DNA from: Lysobacteraceae bacterium
Lineage (GTDB): Bacteria > Pseudomonadota > Gammaproteobacteria > Xanthomonadales > Xanthomonadaceae
Direction: 5' to 3'
Assembly (NCBI GenBank): GCA_004297225.1
Contig: SCUI01000010.1
Coordinates: forward strand, 248,001 to 312,000
DNA length: 64,000 nt
Shown here: positions 38,215-48,756 of the stretch, in pieces
How the letters are laid out: each line of letters starts with the position of its first letter
Numbering within the stretch: position 1 is the stretch's first letter
The notes under the pieces: generated by a model
The model's database searches: none
The model's input: the letters and a program-made list of their open reading frames with translations, nothing else
Told to the model about the DNA's origin: nothing
Program-made: the position numbers and the translations under genes

Positions 38215-39686
38215 CCTGCACCCAAGCGCCTGCCACTGCCCATGCCGCCATCGCCGCCTTGCGCAAGGCGCCGACGCCACCGCGCCCGCTGGTGCTGGCG
38301 ATCGTGTGCACCTTGCTGGCCGCTTGCGCGGTGGGCCCGGACTATCGCGAACCCCCACCCGTGGCGACCGGCGGCGACTGGACCGTCCCGGTCGTCGCGG
38401 GCGGCGGGTACGAGGATTACGCGGATTGGTGGTCCACGCTCGGCGACCCGATGCTCGAACGCCTGGTCCGGGAAGCACTCGCGGACAACTTGGACCTCGC
38501 CCAGGCCGCGGCACGGGTCGACGAAGCACGCGCGGTGCGCGACCAGGTGGCGGGCGGACGCGCGCCCGTCGTCGGGGCAAGCGCAAGCGTCAACCGGCGG
38601 CGCCAGAGCACCAACGGCTCGCTGCCGATCGCGTCGATTCCCGGCATGGAAGCCACCCAGACCATCCACGACGTCGGTTTCGACGCCGCCTGGGAACTCG
38701 ACCTGTTCGGCGCGAACCGGCGTGCGCTCGAGGGCGCGACTGCGCGCCTGCACGCGACCGGAGTCGAAGCCGAAGGCGTGCGCATGCGCATCGTCGCCGA
38801 AGTCGCGCGCACCTGGTTCACGGCGGTCGGCAGCGGACAGGAGATGCGCACGCAACAGGCGGCGGTGGAGGCGCAACGCGGCGCGCTGGAGCTCCTGCAG
38901 CTGCAACACGCCGTCGGCGCGGCCTCGCTCGCCGACGTCGACGCGGCGCAGGCACGGCTGGCGGCCGCGGACGCGGCGCTGCCCGCCATCCGCGCCCGCG
39001 AGCGCGCCGCCGCCTTCGCGCTCGCCGTGTTGCTCGGCGAGCCGCCCGAGCATGGCCTGCAGCTGCTCGAGGATGCCCCTGGCCTGCCGATGCTGGCCGA
39101 GATTCCCGTGGGCGAGCGTGCCGACCTGCTGCGCCGCCGGCCCGACGTGCTGGCGGCGGAACGACGGCTCGCGGCCAGCACCGCCGACATCGGCGTGGCC
39201 ACGGCGGAACTGTTCCCGAAACTGTCGATCGGGGTCGGTGGCGGATTCCAGGCGCTGGACGCCGGCGACCTGTTCGAATCCGGGAGCCAACGTTTCGGGG
39301 TCATGCCGGTGATTTCCTGGCGAGTGTTCGACGGCGGCCGCGTGCGCGCGGAGATCCGTGCGCGCGAGGCGGACCAGCGGCAGGCGGCATTGGCCTACGA
39401 GCAGGCGGTGCTGGCCGCGCTCGGCGATGCGGAACAGGCGCTGGGCGACTACCGTGCCGGGCTGGTGGCGCTGCGGCGTTACGAACAGGCCCTCGAGGCC
39501 AGCCAGCGCAGTTATGGCCACGCCAGGCAGCGATTTGCCGCCGGCGCCATCGCCGGCGGCGAGCTGCTCGCCGCCGAACGCCAGTTGCACGAGGCGCAGG
39601 CGGCGGCGGTCCGCGCCCACACCGCGGCGGCGGTGCAGCTGGTCGCGTTGTACAAGGCGCTGGGCGGCGGCTGGAGCGCATCGTGA
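38211..39686 (+). CDS. Outer-membrane efflux channel lipoprotein, NodT/OprM family (491 aa)
   Basis: The signal ends in LLAACAVGPDY, a lipobox with the GPDY motif of the NodT group. Two outer-membrane efflux repeats follow, with the conserved WELDLFGANRRA, RPDVLAAERRLAA and SWRVFDGGRVRAEI blocks. It overlaps the previous permease (ATGA) and the next gene (GTGA). With the HlyD-like adaptor and YbhFSR-like pump it would complete a tripartite exporter across both membranes. Confidence 0.94.
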   Translation: MTCTQAPATAHAAIAALRKAPTPPRPLVLAIVCTLLAACAVGPDYREPPPVATGGDWTVPVVAGGGYEDYADWWSTLGDPMLERLVREALADNLDLAQAAARVDEARAVRDQVAGGRAPVVGASASVNRRRQSTNGSLPIASIPGMEATQTIHDVGFDAAWELDLFGANRRALEGATARLHATGVEAEGVRMRIVAEVARTWFTAVGSGQEMRTQQAAVEAQRGALELLQLQHAVGAASLADVDAAQARLAAADAALPAIRARERAAAFALAVLLGEPPEHGLQLLEDAPGLPMLAEIPVGERADLLRRRPDVLAAERRLAASTADIGVATAELFPKLSIGVGGGFQALDAGDLFESGSQRFGVMPVISWRVFDGGRVRAEIRAREADQRQAALAYEQAVLAALGDAEQALGDYRAGLVALRRYEQALEASQRSYGHARQRFAAGAIAGGELLAAERQLHEAQAAAVRAHTAAAVQLVALYKALGGGWSAS

Positions 39687-41092
39687 AGATACGATTCCTC
39701 GGCGCCGCGGGCGAGGTCACCGGCTCCTGTTTCCTGGTCGAGACCGCGCACGCGCGATTCCTCGTCGACTGCGGCATGTTCCAGGGCGGTGCCGCGGTCG
39801 CCGCGCGGAATCGCGCCGCATTCGCCTTCGACCCGGCGTCGATCGATTTCGTCCTGCTGACCCACGCCCACATCGACCACAGCGGATTGCTGCCCAGGCT
39901 CGTCCGCGAGGGTTTCCGCGGCCCCATCCACTCGACCACCGCGACCGCCGACCTGCTCGGGGTCATGCTGCCGGACAGCGCGCACATCCAGGAAAGCGAT
40001 GCCAGGCGCGCGGCGAAGCGCGGGCTGGCCGGGGCGTCGGTGCCGATCTACACCGCGCGCGACGCGGCCGCCTGCCTGGCGCAGGTGGAGGCGGTGGATT
40101 ACGACACCGAAATCGCCCCGCACCGCGGCGTACGCTGCCGGTTCCGCGATGCCGGGCACATCCTCGGCTCGGCGATCATCGAGGCCTGGATCGACGAAGG
40201 CGGCGATCCGACCAAGGTGGTGTTCAGCGGCGACCTGGGGCAACCGGGGCGGCCGATCCTGCGCGATCCGGCACGCATCGAAGCCGCGGACCTGCTGGTG
40301 GTGGAATCCACCTACGGCGACCGCACGCACTCCGACCCGTCCGGGATCGAGGACGCGATGGTCGACGTCATCCAGCGCACCCTGCACGAGCGCGGCGGCA
40401 ACGTGGTCATCCCGGCGTTCGCCGTGGGTCGCACCCAGCAGATCATCTACCGGATCCACCAGCTGGCACGCCAGGGGCGGTTGCAACACCCCAAGGTGTT
40501 CGTCGATTCGCCGATGGCCACCGAAGTCACCCGCATCACCCGCGAGCACATGCAGCTGTTCGACGAACAAGCCAGGGAGCTCGCCGGCTGGCATTCGGCG
40601 GGAACCGACCTGCCCTGGCTCCACTTCACCGCCAGCGTCGAGGAGTCGATGGCGCTGAACAACATCCGCTCGGGCGCGATCATCATTTCCGCCAGCGGCA
40701 TGTGCGACGCCGGACGGGTCCGCCACCACCTGCGCCACAACCTGCCGCGCCGCGAATGCAGCGTGCTGCTGCCGGGTTACCAGGCGCAGGGCACGCTGGG
40801 ACGCCGCCTGGTCGAAGGCGCGAAGCGGGTACGCATCCTCGGCCACGACGTTCCGGTCCGCGCCGCCATCCATTATTTCGACGGCCTCTCCGCGCATGCC
40901 GATCGCACGGCATTGCTCGACTGGACCGCGGCCTTCGCCCAACCACCCGCGCTGGCGTTCGTGGTCCATGGCGAGGCCCGGGCGTCGCACGCGCTCGCCG
41001 CCGCGTTGCGGCAAAGGCCCGGCTGGCGGGTGATGATTCCCGCGCGCGGCGAGCAGGTGCAGTGGCCCGATCCCGCGGGTACGCGCCCATGA
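39683..41092 (+). CDS. Beta-CASP metallo-beta-lactamase-fold nuclease (469 aa)
   Basis: This is an MBL/beta-CASP protein of the CPSF73/Ysh1-like group. Zinc motif THAHIDHSG (His61, His63, Asp65, His66), then DAGHILGSA, FSGDLGQPG and VVESTYGDR; the beta-CASP part has PAFAVGRTQQ and ISASGMCDAGR, and the end has LSAHADRT. These enzymes cut RNA in bacteria and archaea. The start is GTG 39683, overlapping the channel gene stop. Its presence inside an efflux operon is unexpected. Confidence 0.92.
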   Translation: MKIRFLGAAGEVTGSCFLVETAHARFLVDCGMFQGGAAVAARNRAAFAFDPASIDFVLLTHAHIDHSGLLPRLVREGFRGPIHSTTATADLLGVMLPDSAHIQESDARRAAKRGLAGASVPIYTARDAAACLAQVEAVDYDTEIAPHRGVRCRFRDAGHILGSAIIEAWIDEGGDPTKVVFSGDLGQPGRPILRDPARIEAADLLVVESTYGDRTHSDPSGIEDAMVDVIQRTLHERGGNVVIPAFAVGRTQQIIYRIHQLARQGRLQHPKVFVDSPMATEVTRITREHMQLFDEQARELAGWHSAGTDLPWLHFTASVEESMALNNIRSGAIIISASGMCDAGRVRHHLRHNLPRRECSVLLPGYQAQGTLGRRLVEGAKRVRILGHDVPVRAAIHYFDGLSAHADRTALLDWTAAFAQPPALAFVVHGEARASHALAAALRQRPGWRVMIPARGEQVQWPDPAGTRP

Positions 41093-41862
41093 GCCTGTCG
41101 CCCGAGCTCGCCCAGCGGCTCCAGGCGATCCTGGACTCGCCCACCTATCGGCTGGTGGAGGAGGAAGCCGGCCTGGCCGATCACGACCTGCAGCGTGCGC
41201 ACCGGCTGCAGCGTGAACTGCTCGGGCCCGAGCGCGCACTGCGCGACGAAGGCATCGGTTCCACGGTGGTGGTGTTCGGCAGCGCCCGGGTCGGTTCGGG
41301 TGACGCCTCGTACGAGACCGCACGCAGCTTCGCGCGCCTGATCTCGCTTCGCTTCCAGCAGGAGGAGCGCAAGGACTTCGTGGTCGTGACCGGCGGCGGG
41401 CCGGGGATCATGGAAGCCGCCAATCGCGGCGCATACGAAGTCGGCGCGCGCTCGATCGGTCTCAACATCTCGCTGCCGCGCGAGCAGGCACCCAACCCCT
41501 GGATCAGCCCGGAGCTTGCGTTCCGGTTCCACTCGTTCGCCATGCGCAAGATGCACTTCCTCATGCATGCACGCGGGCTGGTGGCTTTTCCCGGCGGCTA
41601 CGGGACGCTCGACGAGCTGTTCGAGGTATTGACGCTGGTGCAGACAGGGAAGATGGCGCCGATCCCGGTCGTGCTGGTCGGGCGCTCGTTCTGGCGCCGC
41701 GCCATCGATTTCGACTTCCTCGTCACCGAGGGCTACATCGATCCCGCGGACGTGCGCCTGTTCACCTGTGTCGACAAGGCCGGGGAAATCGTCGCCGCGC
41801 TGGAGCAATTCCACCGCGGACAGGAGCCGGCGTTACGGCAAGGTCCCCTCCACAGTGCCTAG
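41089..41862 (+). CDS. LOG-family (TIGR00730-like) protein (257 aa)
   Basis: The Rossmann fold shows VVFGSARVGSGD, VVTGGGPGIMEAANRGA and the diagnostic PGGYGTLDELFE motif of LOG/lysine-decarboxylase-like proteins. Some of these cleave nucleoside 5'-monophosphates (phosphoribohydrolases). The N-terminal extension of about 55 residues is as in larger bacterial members. The ATG overlaps the nuclease stop (ATGA). A link to nucleotide salvage with the nuclease is conceivable but unproven. Confidence 0.92.
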   Translation: MSLSPELAQRLQAILDSPTYRLVEEEAGLADHDLQRAHRLQRELLGPERALRDEGIGSTVVVFGSARVGSGDASYETARSFARLISLRFQQEERKDFVVVTGGGPGIMEAANRGAYEVGARSIGLNISLPREQAPNPWISPELAFRFHSFAMRKMHFLMHARGLVAFPGGYGTLDELFEVLTLVQTGKMAPIPVVLVGRSFWRRAIDFDFLVTEGYIDPADVRLFTCVDKAGEIVAALEQFHRGQEPALRQGPLHSA

Positions 41863-41875
41863 GAAGGAGAGCGTG

Positions 41876-42334
41876 ATGACCAAGGTGAAATACCTGCTTG
41901 CACTGCTGGCGGCCGCGACCGCGACGCTGGTTGCCGTGGTGGTGCTCGCCGATGCGCGTGCCGCGGAGAAGGAAAAAGCGATGGGCCTGCGCCTGGTCAT
42001 GCAGGAACTGGGGCGCGACATGCAGGCCGTGGCCGGCGCCATCTCCAAAGAAGACTGGGCGATGGTGGCGAAGCTGGCACCGGAGATCGGCCGCCACGCG
42101 CAGCCGCCGGCGATGGAAAAAATGCGGATCATCAAGTGGGTCGGGAAGGATGCCGGGCAGTTCCGGGCGCTCGACGCCCGGGTCGGACAGGCGGCGGACG
42201 ACATGGCCGCGGCGGCGTCGCGTGGCGACGGCGCGGAGACCATTCGTGCGTTCGCCGACGTGCAGCAGGCTTGCCTGGCCTGTCACACGCAATTCCGGAA
42301 ACCGTTCGTCAAGCACTTCTACCAGCGGCCCTGA
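41876..42334 (+). CDS. Cytochrome c'-like haem protein (152 aa)
   Basis: A signal peptide (YLLALLAAATATLVAVVVLA) is followed by a helical mature part with a single CLACH haem motif at residues 133-137 near the C terminus, the layout of cytochrome c' and related four-helix c-type cytochromes. It follows a strong AGGAAGGAGA site 13 bp after the LOG gene, so it is probably the last gene of the operon. Periplasmic; a possible gas-binding or redox role. Confidence 0.85.
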   Translation: MTKVKYLLALLAAATATLVAVVVLADARAAEKEKAMGLRLVMQELGRDMQAVAGAISKEDWAMVAKLAPEIGRHAQPPAMEKMRIIKWVGKDAGQFRALDARVGQAADDMAAAASRGDGAETIRAFADVQQACLACHTQFRKPFVKHFYQRP

Positions 42335-42356
42335 CCCCAACGGCCTGGACGGCGGT

Positions 42357-44171
42357 TCAACCGAACGTGGGCAGCAGCGGACCGGACAGCCAGAGCCACT
42401 GCGCGAGCCAGGCGCTGACCACGGCGATGACCGCGGTGAGCGGCAGGCCGATGCGCAGGAAATCGCCGAAGCGGTATTGCCCCGGCCCCAGGATCAGCAG
42501 GTTGCCGTGGTGGCCGATCGGCGTCAGGAACGCCACCACCGCGCCGAGCGCGGTCACCACCACGAACGGCGTCGGTGGCTGCCCGAGCGAGGCGGCCAGC
42601 GAGATGGCGATCGGCCCCAGCAAGACCGTGGTCGCCGAATCGGACAGGATCTGGGTCAGCAGCGCCGCCGCGCTGAACAGCACCAGCAGCACCGCGAAAT
42701 TCGGCCAGCCCTGCACCACCTGCAGCAGGCCGCGCGCCAGCAGGTCGGCAGTGCCGGTCTGCTCCATCGCGATGCCCAGCGGGATCACCCCGGCGATCAT
42801 CACGAAGATGCGCACGTCGATCGAGCGGTAGGCGCGCTGGATGTCGACGCATCCCGTCGCCACCATCGCCACCGCGCCCATCAGGAAGGCCAGCGGCGCC
42901 GACAGCCAGCCGGTCGCCGCCGCCAGCACCGCCGCCAGCGCGATCGCCAGCGCCAGCGGCGCACGCAGGCGCCGCTTGGCTTCGCCCGCGAACGGCACGA
43001 GCATCAGGAAGCCGTGGTGCTCGGCCATGTCGCGGAACTGCCCGGCCTTGCCCCACAGCACCAGCACGTCGCCCTCGCGCAGGCGCGCGTCGGACAGCCG
43101 GCCGACCACGTCGCCCTCGCGCCGCCACAGGCCCACGATCACCGCGTCGAACTGGCGCGAGAAGTCCAGTTCGCGGATCGAGCGCCCGAGGAATTCCGAA
43201 CCCGGCGCCACCACCGCCTGCACCAGCTGCGAGTCGCCGCCGCTGTCCAGCTTCTGGCCGAAGCGGGTGATCGCCAGCAGGTCGACGCCCGGATCGTCGT
43301 GCAGCGACAGCAGTTCGTCGGCCGCCGCTTCCACCAGCAGGATGTCGCCCGCCAGCAGCGGGCTGCCGGGGCCCAGGTCGGTGCGCGGCTTGTGGTCCCG
43401 CAGCCAGCCTCGCAGGCGGAACTTGTCGCCCAGCGCCTTCTGCAGTTCCGACAGCGGCCGCGTGTTCCAGCGCGAGTCCTCCACCACCAGCAGTTCGGTG
43501 TGGTAGCGCTCCAGGCGCAGGTAGTCCTCCTCGGCCGCGCTGCCGCTGCGCCGCGGCAGCAGCCAGCGCGCCAGTTGCATGTAGGCCATGCCGACCAGCA
43601 CCAGGGCGATGCCGATCGGGGTGATCGAGAAGATCCCCAGGCCGGCGCTGCCGCTGCGGGAGAGCATGTTGTCGGCGAGCAGGAACGCGGGCGCGCTGAA
43701 CAGGGTCAGGGTGGTGCCGAGCGAGGCGGCCAGCGACATGGGCATCAGCAACCGCGATGCCGGCAGCTTGCGCTCTCGCGCATAGCGCAACAGGATCGGC
43801 AGCATCATCGCGGTCACCATGACGTGGTGGCTGAAGGCCGCCAGCGCCGCCACCGCCGGCATCACCACCGCGATCGCGCGCGCCTCGCTGCGCCCGGCCG
43901 CGCGCCCGATCCATTGGCCGATGCGTTCGGTGATCCCGGTCGCGGCGAGGCCGCCGGAAATCACGAACACCGCCGCGACGATGATCGCCGGCTCGCTGGC
44001 GAAACCGGACAATGCCTGGTCCGCGCCCAGCACGCCGGTCAGCACCATCGCCAGCAACAGCAGCATCGCGGTCACGTCGACCCGCAGCCGCTCGCTGATG
44101 AACAGGTACAGCCCGCCCGCGAGGATCAGCAGGAACATTCCCTGTTGGAAGGTGAACTGGCTCAGGGCCAT
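42357..44171 (-). CDS. SLC13/DASS-type transporter with RCK_C domains (604 aa)
   Basis: Two blocks of membrane helices (about residues 5-200 and 395-600) flank a soluble middle holding two TrkA-C/RCK_C-like domains. These contain RYHTELLVVEDSRWNTRPLS, GDILLVEAAADE, VVAPGSEFLGRSIREL and RLREGDVLVLWG. This is the layout of the SLC13-like anion permeases (YfbS type). Motif SDSATTVLLGPIA fits the family's conserved pore region. The substrate (sulfate, dicarboxylate or other anion) cannot be told. ATG 44169-44171 (MALSQFTF) is chosen. Confidence 0.88.
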   Translation of the reverse strand: MALSQFTFQQGMFLLILAGGLYLFISERLRVDVTAMLLLLAMVLTGVLGADQALSGFASEPAIIVAAVFVISGGLAATGITERIGQWIGRAAGRSEARAIAVVMPAVAALAAFSHHVMVTAMMLPILLRYARERKLPASRLLMPMSLAASLGTTLTLFSAPAFLLADNMLSRSGSAGLGIFSITPIGIALVLVGMAYMQLARWLLPRRSGSAAEEDYLRLERYHTELLVVEDSRWNTRPLSELQKALGDKFRLRGWLRDHKPRTDLGPGSPLLAGDILLVEAAADELLSLHDDPGVDLLAITRFGQKLDSGGDSQLVQAVVAPGSEFLGRSIRELDFSRQFDAVIVGLWRREGDVVGRLSDARLREGDVLVLWGKAGQFRDMAEHHGFLMLVPFAGEAKRRLRAPLALAIALAAVLAAATGWLSAPLAFLMGAVAMVATGCVDIQRAYRSIDVRIFVMIAGVIPLGIAMEQTGTADLLARGLLQVVQGWPNFAVLLVLFSAAALLTQILSDSATTVLLGPIAISLAASLGQPPTPFVVVTALGAVVAFLTPIGHHGNLLILGPGQYRFGDFLRIGLPLTAVIAVVSAWLAQWLWLSGPLLPTFG

Positions 44172-44311
44172 GGCTGGTCCGGTCGGCGCATCGCCGCATT
44201 GTGCGGCATGGCCGCCCGCCGCACCCGCGCATCCGCGCAACTTTCACCCCGCATGCACTTCGCGGAGCGGGATCGGGGGCATACTGCGCCGCAGCACCGC
44301 CGCCACGCCGC

Positions 44312-45109
44312 ATGCCATTGCCTGACACCAAGCCCCCGCTCCAGTCCGCCACGCAGCCTGCCGGCGGGAAGGCTTCCGGCGACGCGCTCGCGCAATGCCA
44401 GGCGCAGCTGCAAGCCCTGTCCCGGCAGCAGGAGCTGCTGGCGTACGGCATCTCCCACGACCTGCGCGCGCCGCTGCGCGCCATCGACCAGTTTTCGGCG
44501 CTGCTGCAGCGGCAGTCCGGCGAGCGCCTGGACGAGGGCGGGCGCGCGCACCTGCAACGCATCCGCGATTCGGCCGCGCGCATGGGCCATCTGATCGAGG
44601 CGCTGCTCGAATACTCGCGGGTGGAGCGGGCAGCCCTGGAAATGGCGCCGGTGGACCTGTCGCTGCAGGCCGAACTGGTGCTCGCGGAGCTGCAGGAAGC
44701 CGAACCGGGACGGGCATTGAGCGCCGAGGTCGCGCCGCACCTGGCCGCGTTCGGCGACGAGGCGCAGCTGCGGATGCTGTTGCGGCACCTGTTGCGCAAC
44801 GCCTGGCAGTTCTCCGGCGAGCGGGTCGAGGTCGAGGTTGGCGGCGACGACCACGACGGCAACCTGCGCTGGTGGGTGCGCGACCATGGCCGCGGCTTCG
44901 ATGCCCGTTATGCCGACAAGCTGTTCGAGCCGTTCCAGCGGCTGCACGGCGTCGAGGAGGGCAGCGGCAGCGGCCTCGGCCTTGCGGTCGCCAGCCGCAT
45001 CGTCGCGCGGCACGGCGGCCGCATCTGGGCGCAGTCCGAATCCGGCGCGGGCAGCACGTTCTTCATCGAGTTGCCAGCCGGCCCCGATCAACGCGAGCAT
45101 GCACGGTAA
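44312..45109 (+). CDS. Sensor histidine kinase without sensory domain (265 aa)
   Basis: A short coiled lead precedes the H box AYGISHDLRAPLRAIDQF (His49), and the ATPase follows with N box HLLRNAWQFS, G1 VRDHGRGFD and G2 GSGSGLGLAVA. There is no transmembrane or PAS/GAF region, so input must come from a partner. Its TAA overlaps the ATG of the response regulator (TAATG, 45107-45111), making a tight pair. ATG 44312 (MPLPDTKPP) is chosen. Bacteriophytochrome-type kinases are the nearest in sequence style. Confidence 0.9.
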   Translation: MPLPDTKPPLQSATQPAGGKASGDALAQCQAQLQALSRQQELLAYGISHDLRAPLRAIDQFSALLQRQSGERLDEGGRAHLQRIRDSAARMGHLIEALLEYSRVERAALEMAPVDLSLQAELVLAELQEAEPGRALSAEVAPHLAAFGDEAQLRMLLRHLLRNAWQFSGERVEVEVGGDDHDGNLRWWVRDHGRGFDARYADKLFEPFQRLHGVEEGSGSGLGLAVASRIVARHGGRIWAQSESGAGSTFFIELPAGPDQREHAR

Positions 45110-45540
45110 TGCACAAGGATATCCTGCTGGTCGAAGACAACCCGGACGACGTCGAGCTGACGCGGATCGCGTTCGAGGAAGCCAAGGTCGCCAATCGCCT
45201 GGTGGTCGCGCGCGACGGCGCCGAGGCGCTGGACTACCTGTTCGCGCGCGGCGAGCACGCGGGCCGGGATCCGGCCGACCTGCCCTCGATCGTGCTGCTG
45301 GACCTGAACCTGCCCAAGGTCGACGGCCGCGAGGTGCTGCAGGCGATCCGCGCGGAACCGCTCACCCGCAGCCTGCCGGTGGTGGTGCTCACCACCAGCG
45401 CCGAACCGTTCGACGTGGAAGCCAGCTACGCGCTCGGCGTCAACAGCTACATCCAGAAACCGGTCGATTTCGAACGCTTCGTCTGGGCAGTGAAGCAGGT
45501 CGGGTTGTACTGGCTCGTCCTCAACCATCCGCGCGACTGA
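45109..45540 (+). CDS. Rcp1-like single-domain response regulator (143 aa)
   Basis: This is a receiver domain only: acidic pocket VEDNPDD, phosphoacceptor Asp65 in LLDLNLPKVDG, Thr in VVLTTSAE and Lys in YIQKPVDF. The extended loop (ARGEHAGRDPADLPS) and YWLVLN end are typical of Rcp1-like regulators that work with phytochrome kinases. There is no output domain, so it must act by protein contact. It is translationally coupled to the kinase. Confidence 0.93.
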   Translation: MHKDILLVEDNPDDVELTRIAFEEAKVANRLVVARDGAEALDYLFARGEHAGRDPADLPSIVLLDLNLPKVDGREVLQAIRAEPLTRSLPVVVLTTSAEPFDVEASYALGVNSYIQKPVDFERFVWAVKQVGLYWLVLNHPRD

Positions 45541-45553
45541 TCGTCGCCGCGCG

Positions 45554-46257
45554 CTACTGGCGCGCGTACAACTGTTCGGCGCGCTGGAACAGCACCCAGC
45601 TGGTCGCGATCCACTTCTCCCCGCCCTGCGGCGGATTGCCGCGATGGGTATGGGTGAACGCGGTCGGCGCCAGCAACAGGCTTCCGGCGCGCGGCGCGAT
45701 CTTGCGCTGCTGGAACAGGAACTCGGTCTCGCCGGCAGCGAAGCCATCGTTGAGGTAGAGCGTCCACAGCAGGTGCCGGTGCAGGGTTTCGCCGCCCGCA
45801 TCGCGCGGGAACAGCTCGCAGTGCCAGTAGGGATAGCCGCCGCTGCCGGCCTCGTAGCGCTGCAGGTTGATCGCGCCCGGGCGAAGGCAGGCCTGCAGCA
45901 GGCCGCCTAGCGCGGCATCGTCCATCGCCGAGACGGTCGCGGCGTCGAGCCGCACCGGCGCCCCGCCGGCGCCTGGTTGCTGCAGCATCAACGGCGACAG
46001 CAGCAATTGCGGATAGCGCCGGGCGTAGTGCAGCAGGCCGGCGAACACCGCCTGGTTGAGCCGCGCCTCGACGTCGCCCCAGGCGGCGTTGCCGGACAGT
46101 GACAGGTCGCGGCTGCGCTTGAGTTCGGGGAAGACGCCGCCGCCCACGCGCCCGGGCAGCCACTGCGGGTCGGCGCGCGCGCGCTCGACCAGGGCGGCGC
46201 ATTCCCCGCGCGACAGGACTTCCTCGTAGACCTCGATGAAGTCCGGCGCGGCGGCGC

Positions 46258-46261
<4 letters not shown>
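45554..46261 (-). CDS. 2-oxoglutarate/Fe(II) dioxygenase (235 aa)
   Basis: The double-stranded beta-helix part has YWHCELF (His147 and Glu149 as HxE ligand pair), a distal His in AFTHTHRG (His204 or His206) and Arg207 for 2-oxoglutarate, with [20 protein letters not shown] in between. This is the prolyl-hydroxylase-like P4Hc pattern. The ATG overlaps the fbp stop (46258-46261), so it is expressed with fbp. The substrate is unknown. Confidence 0.88.
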
Positions 46262-47304
<1,043 letters not shown>

Positions 47305-47374
47305 GGCGCCTTCGCGTCGCTGGAGACGCGCCATTGTCGCCCAAACCATGGGGCTTTGCCCCCGCAGGCGCGGC

Positions 47375-47686
47375 TCAGGCGGCGGGCCGCAGCCGGGTGT
47401 TGGCGTGGCGGCGGATCACCGCGCCCAGGGTGTTGCGCGCGTGCTGCAGCATCAGCAGCGGGGCCTCGGGATCGGCGGCATTCATCACCCGCTCCGCCGC
47501 TTCCATCGCATCGCTGGCGACCGGCAGGTCGTCTGCGCCCAGCATGCTGCGCAGGCTGCGCAGGTGTGCGCCCAGGCGGCGTTCGAAGTCCGGCCCGCAG
47601 CCGTCGCCCGCGCGGCGCACGGCCTCGTCGAGCGTTTCTTCGATGCGTTCGAGTTCGAGCAGCAGTTCGTCGGCGGCGTAGTCCAT
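47375..47686 (-). CDS. Small helical protein of unknown function (103 aa)
   Basis: ATG 47684-47686 gives [20 protein letters not shown], an acidic amphipathic start, then mostly helix with a basic C terminus ([20 protein letters not shown]). There is no signal, membrane segment or known motif. It sits alone between fbp and phhA on the same strand. Composition fits the genome. It is likely real, with unknown function. Confidence 0.6.
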   Translation of the reverse strand: MDYAADELLLELERIEETLDEAVRRAGDGCGPDFERRLGAHLRSLRSMLGADDLPVASDAMEAAERVMNAADPEAPLLMLQHARNTLGAVIRRHANTRLRPAA

Positions 47687-47817
47687 GCGTCTACTCTTGC
47701 GTGGGCCCATCGCACCGATTGAGACGGTGCGCCGCGATGATCGGTGGCGCCGGGTGAAGGAAATGTCCTCCCGGCGCCATTCAGCGTGCGCGGGGCATGC
47801 CGCGCACGGCGGCGTGG

Positions 47818-48720
47818 CTACACGTCGCCGTCGGGCGCCCAGCCTTCGCGGTTGCCGCGCTGGTACACGTGGTCGCTGTCGAGCACGGTACCCGCGGGAA
47901 ACGCAGGTTGCTTGGCCAGGCGCGCGTAGATCGGGGTGAAGTCGGGATCGGTCGCGCGCATCAGCTGCTCGAATCCATCGATCACGAAATAGGTCTTCTG
48001 GTAGGTGTCGATGCGGTAGCGCGTGCGCATGATCCGTTCGAGGTCGAAGCCGATGCGGTTGGGCGCCGCGCTCTCCAGCGCATGCACGCTTTCGCCCGAG
48101 GACGAGACGATGCCGCTGCCGTAGATGCGCAGGCCGTCGTCTTCGCGGACCAGGCCGAACTCCACCGTGTACCAGTACAACCGTGCCAGGCACATCAGCG
48201 CGTCGGGCCCGAGGGCATGCGCCTTGACCCCGCCGCGGCCGAAGGCCTGCAGGTAGTCGGCGAACATCGGGTCCATCAGCAGCGGCACGTGCCCGAACAG
48301 GTCGTGGAACAGGTCCGGTTCCTCGATGTAGTCCACCTGGTCGGGGCGGCGGATCCACCAGGTCACCGGGAAGCGGCGGTTGGCGAGGTGGTCGAAGAAG
48401 TCGAGCTCGGGCAGCAGGCCCTCGACCCCGACCACCTCGAATCCGGTGGTGCCGGCCAGGGCCTCGTTGAGGTCCTCGAAGCGCGGGATCGCGTCCGGCG
48501 TCATGCGCATCGCGTCCTGGGCGCGCAGGAACGCCGCGCAGGCGCGATCCGGGAGCAGGGCGCGCTGGCGGGCGAACAGCTGCTTCCAGGTGGCGTGGTC
48601 GGCGGCGCTGTAGGTGTCCCAAGGCTGGGGCACCGTGCCGGTGGCATAGACCGGGATGCTGCCGCGGTCGGTCTGCACGTTCTCGAGGCGGCGCGGTTCG
48701 GCTCGGACTGGCGCGTTCAT
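47818..48720 (-). CDS. phhA: Phenylalanine 4-monooxygenase (300 aa)
   Basis: This is a pterin- and iron-dependent enzyme that hydroxylates phenylalanine to tyrosine. Iron ligands are His139 and His144 in EEPDLFHDLFGHVPLL and Glu187 in YWYTVEFGL; RFPVTWWIRRPDQVDYI is the conserved pterin-side block. ATG 48720 (MNAPVRAEPRR) has GGAGG five bases upstream; in-frame codons above it overlap the operator region. It diverges from an Lrp-type gene across the dyads at 48757-48817. Confidence 0.95.
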   Translation of the reverse strand: MNAPVRAEPRRLENVQTDRGSIPVYATGTVPQPWDTYSAADHATWKQLFARQRALLPDRACAAFLRAQDAMRMTPDAIPRFEDLNEALAGTTGFEVVGVEGLLPELDFFDHLANRRFPVTWWIRRPDQVDYIEEPDLFHDLFGHVPLLMDPMFADYLQAFGRGGVKAHALGPDALMCLARLYWYTVEFGLVREDDGLRIYGSGIVSSSGESVHALESAAPNRIGFDLERIMRTRYRIDTYQKTYFVIDGFEQLMRATDPDFTPIYARLAKQPAFPAGTVLDSDHVYQRGNREGWAPDGDV

Positions 48721-48756
48721 GGCGGCCTCCGTGGGCAATCCCCCGACTCTAGCGGC

